DNA of 64,000 nucleotides from Solirubrum puertoriconensis (GTDB lineage Bacteria > Bacteroidota > Bacteroidia > Cytophagales > Hymenobacteraceae): NCBI RefSeq assembly GCF_001483135.1, contig NZ_LNAL01000007.1, positions 372,001 to 436,000 on the forward strand, read 5' to 3'. The translations under genes were made by a program, and so were the position numbers. This document shows positions 43,838 through 52,962 of the stretch, in pieces (within the stretch, counting starts at the first letter, position 1; each line of letters starts with the position of its first letter). The notes under the pieces are model-generated. The model did no database searches. It saw only the letters and a program-made list of their open reading frames with translations, and was not told where the DNA came from.

Positions 43838-46165
43838 ATGAAACTGTTTAAGTCGTCGGACCTCATCCGCAAGAGTAAATACATCAGCCGCGACCTGAGT
43901 TGGTTACGGTTTAATTACCGCGTACTCGATCAAGCCCGCGACACCTCGCGTACCGTGCTCGATCGGCTCCGTTTTTTGAGCATCACGGCCTCCAACCTCG
44001 ATGAGTTCTTCATGATTCGGGTGGGCTCGTTGTATAACTACCTCGACTACGGCAAGGTGCGCGTCGACTACTCGGGCCTGCGCGAGCTGCCGTTTCGCCG
44101 CAAGCTGCTCGATTTTGCCCACCGCTTTGTGCATGATCAGTCGCAGACCTATTTGCAGGAGCTGCGGCCGCTGTTTGCGCGCAACGGCTTTGATATTTTG
44201 CGGGTTGATGAGCTGACGGAAGTAGAGCAGAAGAAGGCCGACGGCTACTTTAAGAACACGGTGTTTCCGCTGCTCACGCCGATGGTGTACGACTCGTACC
44301 ACGGCTTTCCGCTGATGATGAACCAGCTGCTCATTTTTGGCGTGGTAACGCGCATGAGCGGCGAGGGGCCGGAGGAGGGGCAGGAGCGCCTCACCTTCGT
44401 GCAGATACCGGCCAACCTGGCCCGTTTCTTCGAGCTCATGCGCAAGGACAAGGTCATCTTTGTTCCTATCGAGGAAATCGTCCGAGCAAACCTAGAGAAG
44501 CTGTTTCGCAACGTCGATATCGTGTCGGCTACGCTGTTCCGCATCACGCGCAACGGCGACTTCACGCTGGAAGAGTCCGACGATATCGACGTCGACTTTA
44601 TTCAGGAAATTCAGCAAGGACTGAAAACCCGCAAGCGTGGCCGCGTGGTGCGCTTGGAGGTAGAGCCCGATGCATCGGGCCTGCTGATGCAGGTGCTGAA
44701 GGAACGCTGGCAGATTGATAACGGCAACGTGTTCGTTATCAGCTCGCTTATTGACCTGCGCGGTGTAAACCAGATTGTGCGCCACCCCAGTTTCCGCGAT
44801 AAGCTGCCCCGCTCACTCGCACCGGTGCAGCCGCTCAGCTTGCCCCTAGGTGCCGATGAGAACCTGTTTGAATACCTGAAGCACCACGATGTGCTGCTGC
44901 ACCACCCGTACAACTCGATTGAGCCGGTGGTGAAGCTGCTGGAGCAAGCCGCCGAAGATCCGCACGTACTGGGCATCAAGCAAACCATTTACCGCCTGGC
45001 CGACGACTCGCGCGTGACGGCGGCATTGCTGAAAGCGGCCGAAAACGGCAAGCACGTATCGGTACTGTTCGAGGTGAAAGCGCGCTTTGATGAGGAGCGC
45101 AACATTCGCGAAGGCGCCAAGCTCGAAAAGGCCGGTTGCTTCGTCATCTATGGGGTGAGTAAATACAAGACGCACACCAAGATGGCCATGATCATCCGCA
45201 AGGAGGGCGAAAAGGTGACGCGCTACGTGCACATTGGCTCGGGCAACTACAACGAGCAAACCTCGCGCTTCTACACCGATGTGAGCCTGCTCACGACCAA
45301 CGACGTGTATGGCCACGACGTGTCGGAGTTCTTCAATGTAATTACCGGCCACTCGCAACCCGACGACTACGAGTACCTGATTACGGCGCCCAAGGACATG
45401 CGCCAGCAACTCATTCAGCTCATCCGCGACGAGGCCCGCAACGCCAAGCGCGGCCTGCCCTCGGGCATTGTGATGAAGATGAACTCGCTTGAAGACCGTG
45501 ACATCATCGACGAGCTGTACAAAGCCTCCAAAGCGGGCGTGCCCATCCGGCTGATTGTGCGCGGCATTTGCTGCCTGCGCCCAGGCCGGCCGGGCCTGAG
45601 CGAAAACATTGAGGTGCGCAGCATTGTGGGCGAATACCTCGAGCATACGCGTTTGTTTTACTTCCACCACGGTGGCCAACCCAAAGTGTACTCGGGCTCG
45701 GCCGACGTGATGGTACGCTCCTTCGACCGCCGCATCGAAGCGTTGTTCCTCATTGTTAATCCGCAGTTGCTGCGCGAGGCCATCAACATCCTCTACTTCA
45801 ACCTGCGCGATAACTACAACACCTATCTGATGCGCGAAGACGGGGCGTATATCAAGCGCCACCCCGTTGATGGTGAACCCGTGTTTAACCTGCACAAGGA
45901 GTTTTACTTGAAGAACTACGGTTTGGTACAGGATACCGCTTTGTACCAGGATTTTCTGGCCGCCATGCCCATGGCCCGCGTGCCCGAAGGCGAAACCGTT
46001 TCGCCTTCGGAGGATAGCCTGATAGCCGGCGAAGAAGTGGTGCTGCCCGAAGACGAGGTAGACGAGTTGCTCGAGGCCGCTACCGAGCCTGCTTTGGCCG
46101 TGGCCCAGCCCGACCCGCTTACGCCGGGCCCAGTGCCGCCTGTAGTGCCCGAGGAGCAAAGCTAA
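43838..46165 (+). CDS. ppk: Polyphosphate kinase 1
   Basis: 775 residues. It makes polyphosphate from ATP, reversibly. The N-terminus (ISRDLSWLRFNYRVLDQA) and core (SYHGFPLMMNQL) match PPK1. The phospho-acceptor His446 lies in SKYKTHTKMAM and a second catalytic segment in RYVHIGSGNYNEQTSRFYTD. The C-terminal ~60 residues are an acidic, Pro-rich extension (SEDSLIAGEEVVLPEDEVDEL ... PEEQS) beyond the conserved fold. It converges on the exopolyphosphatase gene with a shared terminator; the pair would set polyphosphate level by synthesis and breakdown. Confidence 0.96.
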   Translation: MKLFKSSDLIRKSKYISRDLSWLRFNYRVLDQARDTSRTVLDRLRFLSITASNLDEFFMIRVGSLYNYLDYGKVRVDYSGLRELPFRRKLLDFAHRFVHDQSQTYLQELRPLFARNGFDILRVDELTEVEQKKADGYFKNTVFPLLTPMVYDSYHGFPLMMNQLLIFGVVTRMSGEGPEEGQERLTFVQIPANLARFFELMRKDKVIFVPIEEIVRANLEKLFRNVDIVSATLFRITRNGDFTLEESDDIDVDFIQEIQQGLKTRKRGRVVRLEVEPDASGLLMQVLKERWQIDNGNVFVISSLIDLRGVNQIVRHPSFRDKLPRSLAPVQPLSLPLGADENLFEYLKHHDVLLHHPYNSIEPVVKLLEQAAEDPHVLGIKQTIYRLADDSRVTAALLKAAENGKHVSVLFEVKARFDEERNIREGAKLEKAGCFVIYGVSKYKTHTKMAMIIRKEGEKVTRYVHIGSGNYNEQTSRFYTDVSLLTTNDVYGHDVSEFFNVITGHSQPDDYEYLITAPKDMRQQLIQLIRDEARNAKRGLPSGIVMKMNSLEDRDIIDELYKASKAGVPIRLIVRGICCLRPGRPGLSENIEVRSIVGEYLEHTRLFYFHHGGQPKVYSGSADVMVRSFDRRIEALFLIVNPQLLREAINILYFNLRDNYNTYLMREDGAYIKRHPVDGEPVFNLHKEFYLKNYGLVQDTALYQDFLAAMPMARVPEGETVSPSEDSLIAGEEVVLPEDEVDELLEAATEPALAVAQPDPLTPGPVPPVVPEEQS

Positions 46166-46202
46166 CGACCTAGGGCAACCTAGGTGCCGGGAGTATCGGC
46201 AA

Positions 46203-46240
46203 GCAAAAGGCCCGAGTGCTTAGCACTCGGGCCTTGGTGT
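46203..46240. terminator. Bidirectional terminator between ppk and ppx
   Basis: AAGGCCCGAGTGC-tta-GCACTCGGGCCTT with TTTTG exit on the minus strand and TTGGTGTTT on the plus strand. Confidence 0.88.
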
Positions 46241-47218
46241 TTACGCGCCTTCCGAATCGTTCTGAATTACCGGCACCGGCATTTTGTGCGACTGATCGGT
46301 GATCGGGCGGATTTCCTCGAAGTGGTCTTCGAACAGGGCCTGCAGCATGCCGTCTTTCAGGCCGATGTCGGGCACCAGCATGTCTTTGGCCCCCGACCAT
46401 TCCATGGCCGATAAATAGATCTGACCAGCCGGCACGATTACGTCGGCGCGGTCGGGGTTGAGCATGAGCAGGTTCACCCGCTCATCCATACTAAGACTGC
46501 GCAAATGGTCGAGGATGCCAGCAATGCGCTTGCGCTGAATGGGCTGCTCGGGCGGTAGCTGCGCCAAGGCATAGATCTTATTAATGTTGCCGCCGGTGCC
46601 GATGGCGCGGGTTACGTGGTAGCGCCGGGCGTTTTCCTTTACCCACGTTTCCATTTGCTGCCAAGTATCCTGGAGTTTGGCGCCCGGCTGGCCATCGTTT
46701 TGCAAGCGGCGGATAGAGCCCACTTCGAACGACTGCGACGCCACCTTGCGGCGGTCGGAGTATAAGTTAAACTCCGTGCTGCCGCCGCCTACGTCGATGT
46801 GCAGGTAGTGGCGTTTGTCTTCGAGCAGCTGCATGATTACGCGGTTTACGTAAGCGGCTTCGGCCTGCCCGTCGATGATTTGCACCTCAATGCCCAGCTC
46901 GCGCTTCATGCGCTCGGCAATGGCCTGGCCATTTTCGGCGGAGCGCATAGCCGAGGTAGAACAGATGAGGTAGTGGGCCACGTCGTGCACTTCCATCAGC
47001 AGCTTGAGCGCATGCAGAAACTTCACGAACTTCTCTTCCTTGGCGGGCGAAATGCGGCCGGTGGCAAACACATCCTCGCCTAGGCGCAGCGGGTAGCGCA
47101 CGTACTCAACGCGCTTGAGCCGGTAGTTGCCACCAAACTCTAGCACGGCAGAAATCTGACAACGGACAGCGTTGGAGCCGATGTCGATGGCGGCTAGTTT
47201 CAGCAGCGGGTATTCCAT
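46241..47218 (-). CDS. ppx: Exopolyphosphatase / Ppx-GppA family phosphatase
   Basis: 325 residues, a short form with only the actin-like ATPase-fold domains. LAAIDIGSNAVRCQIS, ICSTSAMRSAENG, EAAYVNRVI, HIDVGGGSTEFNLYS and AIGTGGNINKI mark the phosphate-binding loops. It releases phosphate from polyphosphate chains or pppGpp; the C-terminal HD-like domains of Escherichia coli Ppx are missing. Convergent with ppk. Whether it prefers polyphosphate or pppGpp is not decided by sequence. Confidence 0.92.
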   Translation of the reverse strand: MEYPLLKLAAIDIGSNAVRCQISAVLEFGGNYRLKRVEYVRYPLRLGEDVFATGRISPAKEEKFVKFLHALKLLMEVHDVAHYLICSTSAMRSAENGQAIAERMKRELGIEVQIIDGQAEAAYVNRVIMQLLEDKRHYLHIDVGGGSTEFNLYSDRRKVASQSFEVGSIRRLQNDGQPGAKLQDTWQQMETWVKENARRYHVTRAIGTGGNINKIYALAQLPPEQPIQRKRIAGILDHLRSLSMDERVNLLMLNPDRADVIVPAGQIYLSAMEWSGAKDMLVPDIGLKDGMLQALFEDHFEEIRPITDQSHKMPVPVIQNDSEGA

Positions 47219-47247
47219 GGGAGAGGCGGTAAAAGGGAGAAAACGGG

Positions 47248-47255
47248 CAAAGGTA
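47248..47255 (-). promoter_or_regulatory. Candidate -7 element TACCTTTG for ppx
   Basis: Perfect TAnnTTTG on the minus strand about 30 bp before ppx, just after the hairpin at 47255-47282; no -33 TTG at normal spacing. Confidence 0.45.
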
Positions 47256-47282
47256 AAAAGGCCGGAAATAACCCGGCCTTTG
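47255..47282 (-). terminator. Terminator of the metallophosphoesterase-barrel gene
   Basis: AAAGGCCGG / CCGGCCTTT with a 7-nt loop and TTTTTACC on the minus strand, 22 bp after the stop. Confidence 0.8.
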
Positions 47283-47303
47283 TTTACTCGGCATGCCTAC
47301 TGC

Positions 47304-50300
47304 TTACTGATCGATGCGGAAGCCTAAGCCGAACTGCAGCAAGTAGTTTTCCTCGGCCGAGCTTTGGATAGAAACCGACAAAGCCAAGGTTTCATACACC
47401 GGCGCAATGTAGAAACCGCCGCCGTAGCCACGGTGCCATCCGCCAGCCGCCGAACCTTTATAGTACACCTGGCCCTGGTCGTAGAACCCGAACACGCCGT
47501 AGTAGAAGGGGAGGAACTGGGTGTTGGCGTAGCCCAACGCGAAGCGCAGCTCCGAATTCAGGTAAAGCGAGGCGTCGCCGGTGAAGCGGTTGCGTACGTA
47601 GCCGCGCAGGTTTTGGCGCAGGCCCAACTGCGTGAACTTGTAAAACGGAATTTCATCAACGGAGCCGTAGTTTTTGCCGCCGCCGCCCTTCACTACCAGC
47701 GTTATCGGAATACCTAGGCGCGCCGTGCCGTAGTACTCGGCAAAGCCTTCGGAAAGGCCGAAGGTGCGCTTTCCTTGGTTGAGCTGGCGCCAGGTGGTAT
47801 GCTCGCCGTACAGGCGCACACCTTTGCGGGCGAATTGCTTCCGGTCGCGGAAATCCAGATCGAGCACGGCGCGGCCGCCCAACAGGCGCTGGAAAGCGAC
47901 ATCGGGAACGGGCTCGTCGGAAGGCATGGGCTGCCCGCCGGCTATCAATTGCCCTAGGTAACTGTTGCGGGCAAAGTCGCTCTGGTACTGCTCGTACACC
48001 GGGCCCACGCGCAGCAGGCTTTTCTGCCGAATTACGCGCTCAAAAAAGGCTTCGGTTTGGTAGCCGCGGTAGCGTGCCCGGTAAAAGTTATCTTCAAACA
48101 GGTCATCGTTTTTGCGGGTGTTGTTGCCCAGGCCGAAGAAGTTGTAAAACGGAAAGTAGTTGCCGTAAGTACCGCGCACCCCAAAATCGACTTTGCCGAA
48201 GAGGTAACGCCAGCGCACGTTGCCCGTAACCTGCCGGTTGCCGCCTGTGGTGTACTGCGCATCAATGCCGTAGCGCACACGGTAATCGGGCTTGCGGAAA
48301 CCCTGCTTTACCCAGTCGAAACCGGCGGCCACGCCGAAGCCGTCGTTGCGGTTGAACAGCAAGCCGCCGCGCGGCGCGTAGCCGTCGTATTCAAAAGCGT
48401 TGCGGTCGTAGTGATTTATGCCTAGGTGGTTGGAACGCCGATCGGTGGTAGGTGTGGTGGCTAGCAGTTCAGTGCCGAGTGCATCGTACACCTCGGTGCG
48501 GCCCCCGCTCGAGTTGTTGGTAATCTGGTCTTTGCCTTCGCCGCCAATGATGCGCACCCGAATGCTGCCGGGTTCGTTGCCATTCAGCCGGAATACGTCG
48601 CGGCCATCGAGCCCGTACAACCGGATGTCGCGCGTTTCGCCGCGCACAAACGTTCGGTCGAAAAAGGGCTGGCCTTTGGCATTGCCTTCATCGTCGCGCT
48701 TGCTCACCTGTACCCGCACTTGGCCGCCGGGCAGGCGCTGCACCTCGAAGAACTCGCCCTTGTTCGAGCCCACTACGTCCACATCGCGGGCCAGCATCAG
48801 GTAGTACTCGTCGAGAGCTTTGGGCAGCTCCTGAATGCGGCTTTTCAGCTTGCGGTTGATGTCGCGGCCCGAAATGCCTTGGATTTCCTGAGGCAGTTGC
48901 GCCGTAGCCGAATCGATGGCGGCGGGCGTAATGCGCTCCTGCAGATACTGACCGATATGGCGCCAATCGTCGCGCGCGAGCGACGGCAGCAGGGCGCGGT
49001 CGAGGTGGCGGGCTGGCCAGTTCAGGCTTTCCAGGTCGCGAAAATGCTCGCCAAAGTCCTCAATGCTCGGCACAGCCCATTCGCGGTTGGCAACCCAGGT
49101 GAGGGCGCCGTTCCAAAGGGTAAACGACTGATCACGGTCGCGCGGAATGGGCTTGAATATCTTCTGCTTGCCCTGGTCGTACTCGGCCCATTTCCAGTTG
49201 TCGTCGTGCTTGCCAAAGTCGGCCACTAGCATGTCGAAAGCCCGGGCTTTACCTAGGGCAAAAGCGTCAACGCGGTTGTCGTTGTCTTTGTAGAGCTGCC
49301 GAAACATGCTGAAGGAGCGCCGCACTTCCTCGGCTCCCCCAAAGCCGGGCAGATTAGCTTTTTTATCCCAAGGATCTTCCTCCAGCGTGCCGAGCAGCCC
49401 CGCGTAATCGTCGCGGAAGGAGCCGAGCTGTTGGTTGTCGGGCAACGCAAACAACCTAGGGCGGGCGTGCAGAATGTCGGTGCGGTCGAGCAGCGGCGAC
49501 ACTACCAAGGCTGAATACGGGTGCGCCGTGGGCGTGATGTCGCGCAGGATATCGGCCGCTACGGAGTTGCGCAGCTCGGGCGGCAGAATTTTGGTAACGT
49601 CCTTGTCAACCGAGCGGAAGGTGTATTCCGAGCTGTCGGCCGCAATAAACTTAAGCGAAGTTGTTTGGCGCCCGCCGCCTCGCTTGTAAGGCCGCAACCC
49701 GCCTTTTTCGGTTCCTAAGTCGAGCACGGGTACGGTTACCGGCTGCGTCCAGGTGCTACGGTACAGGGGGCCCATCAGCGGCTTTTGCAAACCATGCGCA
49801 CGGTACTGCGGGCCCGGCGTTACGGTAGCGGTGGTGGCTGCATCGCCTTCGGCCCTAGGTGCGCCAGCGGTGGTGCGGGCCAAGGGGCAGGGCAGGTAAG
49901 GGTTGGTGGGTACGTCTTTGCTTTCGGGCAGGCAAGCCGACTGAAACAGCGTAGCCGCAAACGCTTCCTTGGTAGCGTCGTTGCGCTTGTCGAAGGTGAT
50001 GAACGTTGCCTTCACGGTGCCGTCGGCGGCGTAATCGAGGCGGGTATAGCCAGCTTCGGCTTCGTTGTAAAGCGACTTGGCGTTGTTGGCAACCGGCTCG
50101 ACGTGCGTAAAGCTGCCCGACACTACATGGTAGTTGCGCTCGAAGGGTGTCAGCTGCAGGTTGAAATCGTGGGCGGCAACGTACAGCGCATTCGGGTGCT
50201 CTTTCAGCGTGCCCAGCATGGTTTTGCGAAACGCTTGGTAGCCTGGCGAGGCCATGTCGCGCGGGGTACCCACGTTTTGGCGGTAAGCCGCATTAATGGT

Positions 50301-51014
50301 GCCGAGCACAGGCGGTGACAGGTGACGCTTCAGGGGCTGATAGCCGCCGTAAGTACCATTGCTAATAACGGGTTGGTGCCCAACCAGCAGCACGTTGCGG
50401 CCCCGGGTTTCGTCGAGCACATCTTGCAGCTGTTCCCGAAACTCACCGGCCGACATGGTTTTGCAGTCGGTATCGGGCGCCTCGGGCCGATCGAAGGGGT
50501 GCGACCACCACGGCGTGTTGAGGGCTACCAGCCGTACGAGCGGGGCCACGTCCACAATCTCCGGCCCCGGGCAGCCGTTGCTCGGAAGGAACACGTTTTG
50601 CCCGCCAAGCTGCGCTTCGATGTATTTCTCAAGGCGGCGCACGCTCTTTTGCCCGTCGCGGCCCGAGTTGTTCCAGTCTTTGTCGCCCGGCACGAAGTAA
50701 ATTTTGCCGTTGGGCAACCCCTGCACGAGTGCTAGCAACGCATTCGCGCGGGCCTCAAGCGAAGTGCGCGAGGTATCCTGTTTCTCCGATAGGCCCTCGT
50801 TACCTACAATGTCGCCTAAGTGCACCACCGTAAACGGGGTGGTTTCCTGCTCCAGGGTGCGGCGCAAGGAGCGAAGCCGGGCCTCCGGAATTTGGCCCGC
50901 CGTATTGCCCAGCAGGTACACGTGGTGTGTGGCAGGCACCGACTGCGAACGGGCGGGCAGGACAGCCGTCAGCAGCAAACCAGCCACAAGTAGCCGGCGG
51001 TAGATATAGCTCAT
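47304..51014 (-). CDS. Metallophosphoesterase-outer membrane barrel fusion
   Basis: 1236 residues. Signal peptide MSYIYRRLLVAGLLLTAVLPARS. Residues 30-300 are calcineurin-like phosphoesterase: HLGDIVGNEG (65-74), FVPGDKDWNN (107-116), VGHQPV (211-216), AAHDFNLQL (280-288). The usual first-motif Asp is Asn37 (LLGNTAG), and the last motif is AHDF instead of GHxH. Residues ~450-650 contain LKFIAADSSEYTFRS, DFGKHDDNWKWAEYD and PIPRDRDQSF, recalling CotH/HipA/Fam20-like kinase folds (inference). From about 860 on it is a 16-strand-type surface-antigen barrel ending in an aromatic-poor FGLGFRIDQ. It would sit in the outer membrane with the enzyme parts in the periplasm or outside. Its gene is solitary. 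Confidence 0.85.
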   Translation of the reverse strand: MSYIYRRLLVAGLLLTAVLPARSQSVPATHHVYLLGNTAGQIPEARLRSLRRTLEQETTPFTVVHLGDIVGNEGLSEKQDTSRTSLEARANALLALVQGLPNGKIYFVPGDKDWNNSGRDGQKSVRRLEKYIEAQLGGQNVFLPSNGCPGPEIVDVAPLVRLVALNTPWWSHPFDRPEAPDTDCKTMSAGEFREQLQDVLDETRGRNVLLVGHQPVISNGTYGGYQPLKRHLSPPVLGTINAAYRQNVGTPRDMASPGYQAFRKTMLGTLKEHPNALYVAAHDFNLQLTPFERNYHVVSGSFTHVEPVANNAKSLYNEAEAGYTRLDYAADGTVKATFITFDKRNDATKEAFAATLFQSACLPESKDVPTNPYLPCPLARTTAGAPRAEGDAATTATVTPGPQYRAHGLQKPLMGPLYRSTWTQPVTVPVLDLGTEKGGLRPYKRGGGRQTTSLKFIAADSSEYTFRSVDKDVTKILPPELRNSVAADILRDITPTAHPYSALVVSPLLDRTDILHARPRLFALPDNQQLGSFRDDYAGLLGTLEEDPWDKKANLPGFGGAEEVRRSFSMFRQLYKDNDNRVDAFALGKARAFDMLVADFGKHDDNWKWAEYDQGKQKIFKPIPRDRDQSFTLWNGALTWVANREWAVPSIEDFGEHFRDLESLNWPARHLDRALLPSLARDDWRHIGQYLQERITPAAIDSATAQLPQEIQGISGRDINRKLKSRIQELPKALDEYYLMLARDVDVVGSNKGEFFEVQRLPGGQVRVQVSKRDDEGNAKGQPFFDRTFVRGETRDIRLYGLDGRDVFRLNGNEPGSIRVRIIGGEGKDQITNNSSGGRTEVYDALGTELLATTPTTDRRSNHLGINHYDRNAFEYDGYAPRGGLLFNRNDGFGVAAGFDWVKQGFRKPDYRVRYGIDAQYTTGGNRQVTGNVRWRYLFGKVDFGVRGTYGNYFPFYNFFGLGNNTRKNDDLFEDNFYRARYRGYQTEAFFERVIRQKSLLRVGPVYEQYQSDFARNSYLGQLIAGGQPMPSDEPVPDVAFQRLLGGRAVLDLDFRDRKQFARKGVRLYGEHTTWRQLNQGKRTFGLSEGFAEYYGTARLGIPITLVVKGGGGKNYGSVDEIPFYKFTQLGLRQNLRGYVRNRFTGDASLYLNSELRFALGYANTQFLPFYYGVFGFYDQGQVYYKGSAAGGWHRGYGGGFYIAPVYETLALSVSIQSSAEENYLLQFGLGFRIDQ

Positions 51015-51172
51015 AGAGAAGCAGAAATGGAGCAGAAATGCTACAGCCCACTTTGTGGAATGCGGCACTAAATGCTCTACCTACGCGAAAACTACCTAGG
51101 TGGATAACTCGACAGTTACGCACGTGCTAGCTGCACCATTGCGGATTGGTGCGGCTGCTCCATTTCGCTGGG

Positions 51173-51880
51173 TTATCGGTTGGCCGTTGCCTGATCGAGT
51201 AACTCCTGCACCAGCCGTGGCACGCCCACGGTGGCAGGCTCGGCAATCAGCTCAACATTGCCCCGCCGCGATACGCCGGGCAAGCTCGGATCGACCACGT
51301 AGAGGGGGCAATTGCTGGGTAGGTAATGGATGAGCCCGGCCGCCGGGTATACCTGCAGCGAGGTGCCAACTACCAGCATGATGTTGGCGGTAGCGGCTTC
51401 TTCCATGGCGCGCTCCATTAGCGGTACGGCCTCGCCAAACCACACAATGTTGGGGCGCAGCTGGTGGCCTCGCTCGCAGGTTTGGCCCAGCTCAATTCGG
51501 TCGTCCTGCATGGGGTACACCAGCTCTTCGTAGCGGGTACTGCGGGCTTCCATCAGCTTACCGTGCAGGTGAATAACGTGCGTAGAGCCGGCCCGCTCGT
51601 GCAGGTCGTCGACGTTCTGCGTCACGATTACCACTTCGTAGGCTTTCTCCAGCTCAACCAATGCCAAATGGCCGGCGTTGGGTTGTGCCTTGCGGGCAGC
51701 TGCGCGGCGTTGGTTGTAGAATTCCAGCACCAATTCGGGATTTTTGGCCCAGCCTTCGGGCGAAGCAACGTCTTCAACGCGGTGGTTTTCCCAGAGCCCA
51801 TCCGAGGCCCGGAAAGTAGCCAAACCGCTTTCGGCCGAAATGCCGGCTCCCGTAAGTACCACTATTTTTTTGCGAGTCAT
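51173..51880 (-). CDS. cobB: SIR2 family NAD-dependent deacylase (class III)
   Basis: 235 residues. VLTGAGISAESGLATFR (9-24), TQNVDDLHERAG, catalytic His106 in HLHGKL, and PNIVWFGEAVP. Tyr55 and Arg58 (FYNQR) are the Y-x-x-R pair that marks class III desuccinylase/demalonylase sirtuins. The Cys-x2-Cys zinc ribbon is not present: the region reads RSTRYEELVYPMQDD...GQTCERGHQLRP with one Cys. It removes acyl groups from lysine using NAD. Lone gene. Confidence 0.92.
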   Translation of the reverse strand: MTRKKIVVLTGAGISAESGLATFRASDGLWENHRVEDVASPEGWAKNPELVLEFYNQRRAAARKAQPNAGHLALVELEKAYEVVIVTQNVDDLHERAGSTHVIHLHGKLMEARSTRYEELVYPMQDDRIELGQTCERGHQLRPNIVWFGEAVPLMERAMEEAATANIMLVVGTSLQVYPAAGLIHYLPSNCPLYVVDPSLPGVSRRGNVELIAEPATVGVPRLVQELLDQATANR

Positions 51881-51962
51881 AACGCAGCGTAGTTGGTGCG
51901 GCCAACTGCAGCCGCCATGCTAGGTGCTGTTCAACGCAAAAGCACCTAGGGCAGTTAGCCAC

Positions 51963-52859
51963 TTACTGCCAACGCATCAGCTGGTCGGCCGTGAAATTCC
52001 ATTCGGGCGTCTCGATCCACTCGGCTGCCGGGTCAATCAGGAACCATGCACCTAGGCCCGGGCTTGGGCGGTTGCGGAGCACGTGTATATCCTGGGCGGG
52101 CATGTAGCTTTGGGCCAGCAGCGCGTATTTGCGCTTTGTGGTGGGGTGTTCGGCTACATCCAGCACCAACACTGCGTGGCCAGGTGTACCGCCTTTGATG
52201 AGCACGTCGCCCGCCCGAACATCGTGCAAGCGTACGGGCCGCAGCTCGCGGCTCAGTGAAAGCGAACCAGCATAAGTGAATATCTGATCGAGGTAGCGGC
52301 GCAGCACTGCATGAGTAGGATCTTCGGGTTTCCTGGGTGCTGGCAGTACTTGCTGCCCCTGCACCCGAAAGCCTTGGCCGTCAATCCAATCGCCAAACCA
52401 GATGTCGTGGCCGCTGGTAAGATGAAAGTGTATTTGCCGGTAGTTCTGCGTGAACTGATATTCGGCCCGCAAGCGCATCACGGCATCGGCGCACTGTTGC
52501 AAGTCGCGCGGTCCGGTATCAATATCGAGCACAGCCGCGTGTACTGTTTGCGGGGTTTTCAGTTTGCCGTTGTGCAGGTACACGGGGGTGCTTCGTGGCT
52601 TCAGCGGCAAGTAGCGCAGCCATTGCGCAAACGAGTTGGGTGCCGCTGCTACCCGCTGGCAACCTGCAGGCGGTGCAAAGCGCGCGGCAAGCGAATGCTG
52701 CGTGTTGTAGGGGTGCGTCAGCCAGCTGTACTTGCCGCTACTTGCCTCACTTGCCCTAGGTGTCTCATCATCAGGCTCCAAGGAAGCAAGCGAAGGAGTA
52801 TTGTCCGTAGCAAGGATTAGCGCCAGACCTACTAAAGGCAGGGGTAAGGTTGAAAGCAT
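51963..52859 (-). CDS. DUF4846 domain protein
   Basis: 298 residues. Weak N-terminal hydrophobic signal (MLSTLPLPLVGLALILA). The body SFAQWLRYLPLKPRSTPVYLHNG, AAVLDIDTGPRDLQQCADAVMRLRAEY and AGDVLIKGGTPGHAVLVLDV is diagnostic for DUF4846, found mostly in Bacteroidota. The Gly-His-Ala-Val and Cys/Asp motifs suggest a papain-like NlpC/P60-type fold; that is inference. It ends 103 bp before topA's stop-side terminator. Confidence 0.85.
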   Translation of the reverse strand: MLSTLPLPLVGLALILATDNTPSLASLEPDDETPRASEASSGKYSWLTHPYNTQHSLAARFAPPAGCQRVAAAPNSFAQWLRYLPLKPRSTPVYLHNGKLKTPQTVHAAVLDIDTGPRDLQQCADAVMRLRAEYQFTQNYRQIHFHLTSGHDIWFGDWIDGQGFRVQGQQVLPAPRKPEDPTHAVLRRYLDQIFTYAGSLSLSRELRPVRLHDVRAGDVLIKGGTPGHAVLVLDVAEHPTTKRKYALLAQSYMPAQDIHVLRNRPSPGLGAWFLIDPAAEWIETPEWNFTADQLMRWQ

Positions 52860-52904
52860 AGCCTAGCAACGTAACACACCTGGAATATTATATAAGCTGA
52901 ATAA

Positions 52905-52943
52905 AACAAGAAGGCCTCGCCAATAACTGTTGGCGAGGCCTTC
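52905..52943 (-). terminator. Terminator of topA
   Basis: 14-bp perfect arms GAAGGCCTCGCCAA / TTGGCGAGGCCTTC with loop TAACTG and TTGTTTTATT on the minus strand, 20 bp after the stop. Confidence 0.9.
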
Positions 52944-52962
52944 AAAGTATGAGCATATAGGG

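Noticed and set aside
44846-46159. 437-residue minus-strand ORF over ppk
   Set aside because: Antisense shadow of ppk, rich in His/Val/Gln repeats with no recognisable domain.
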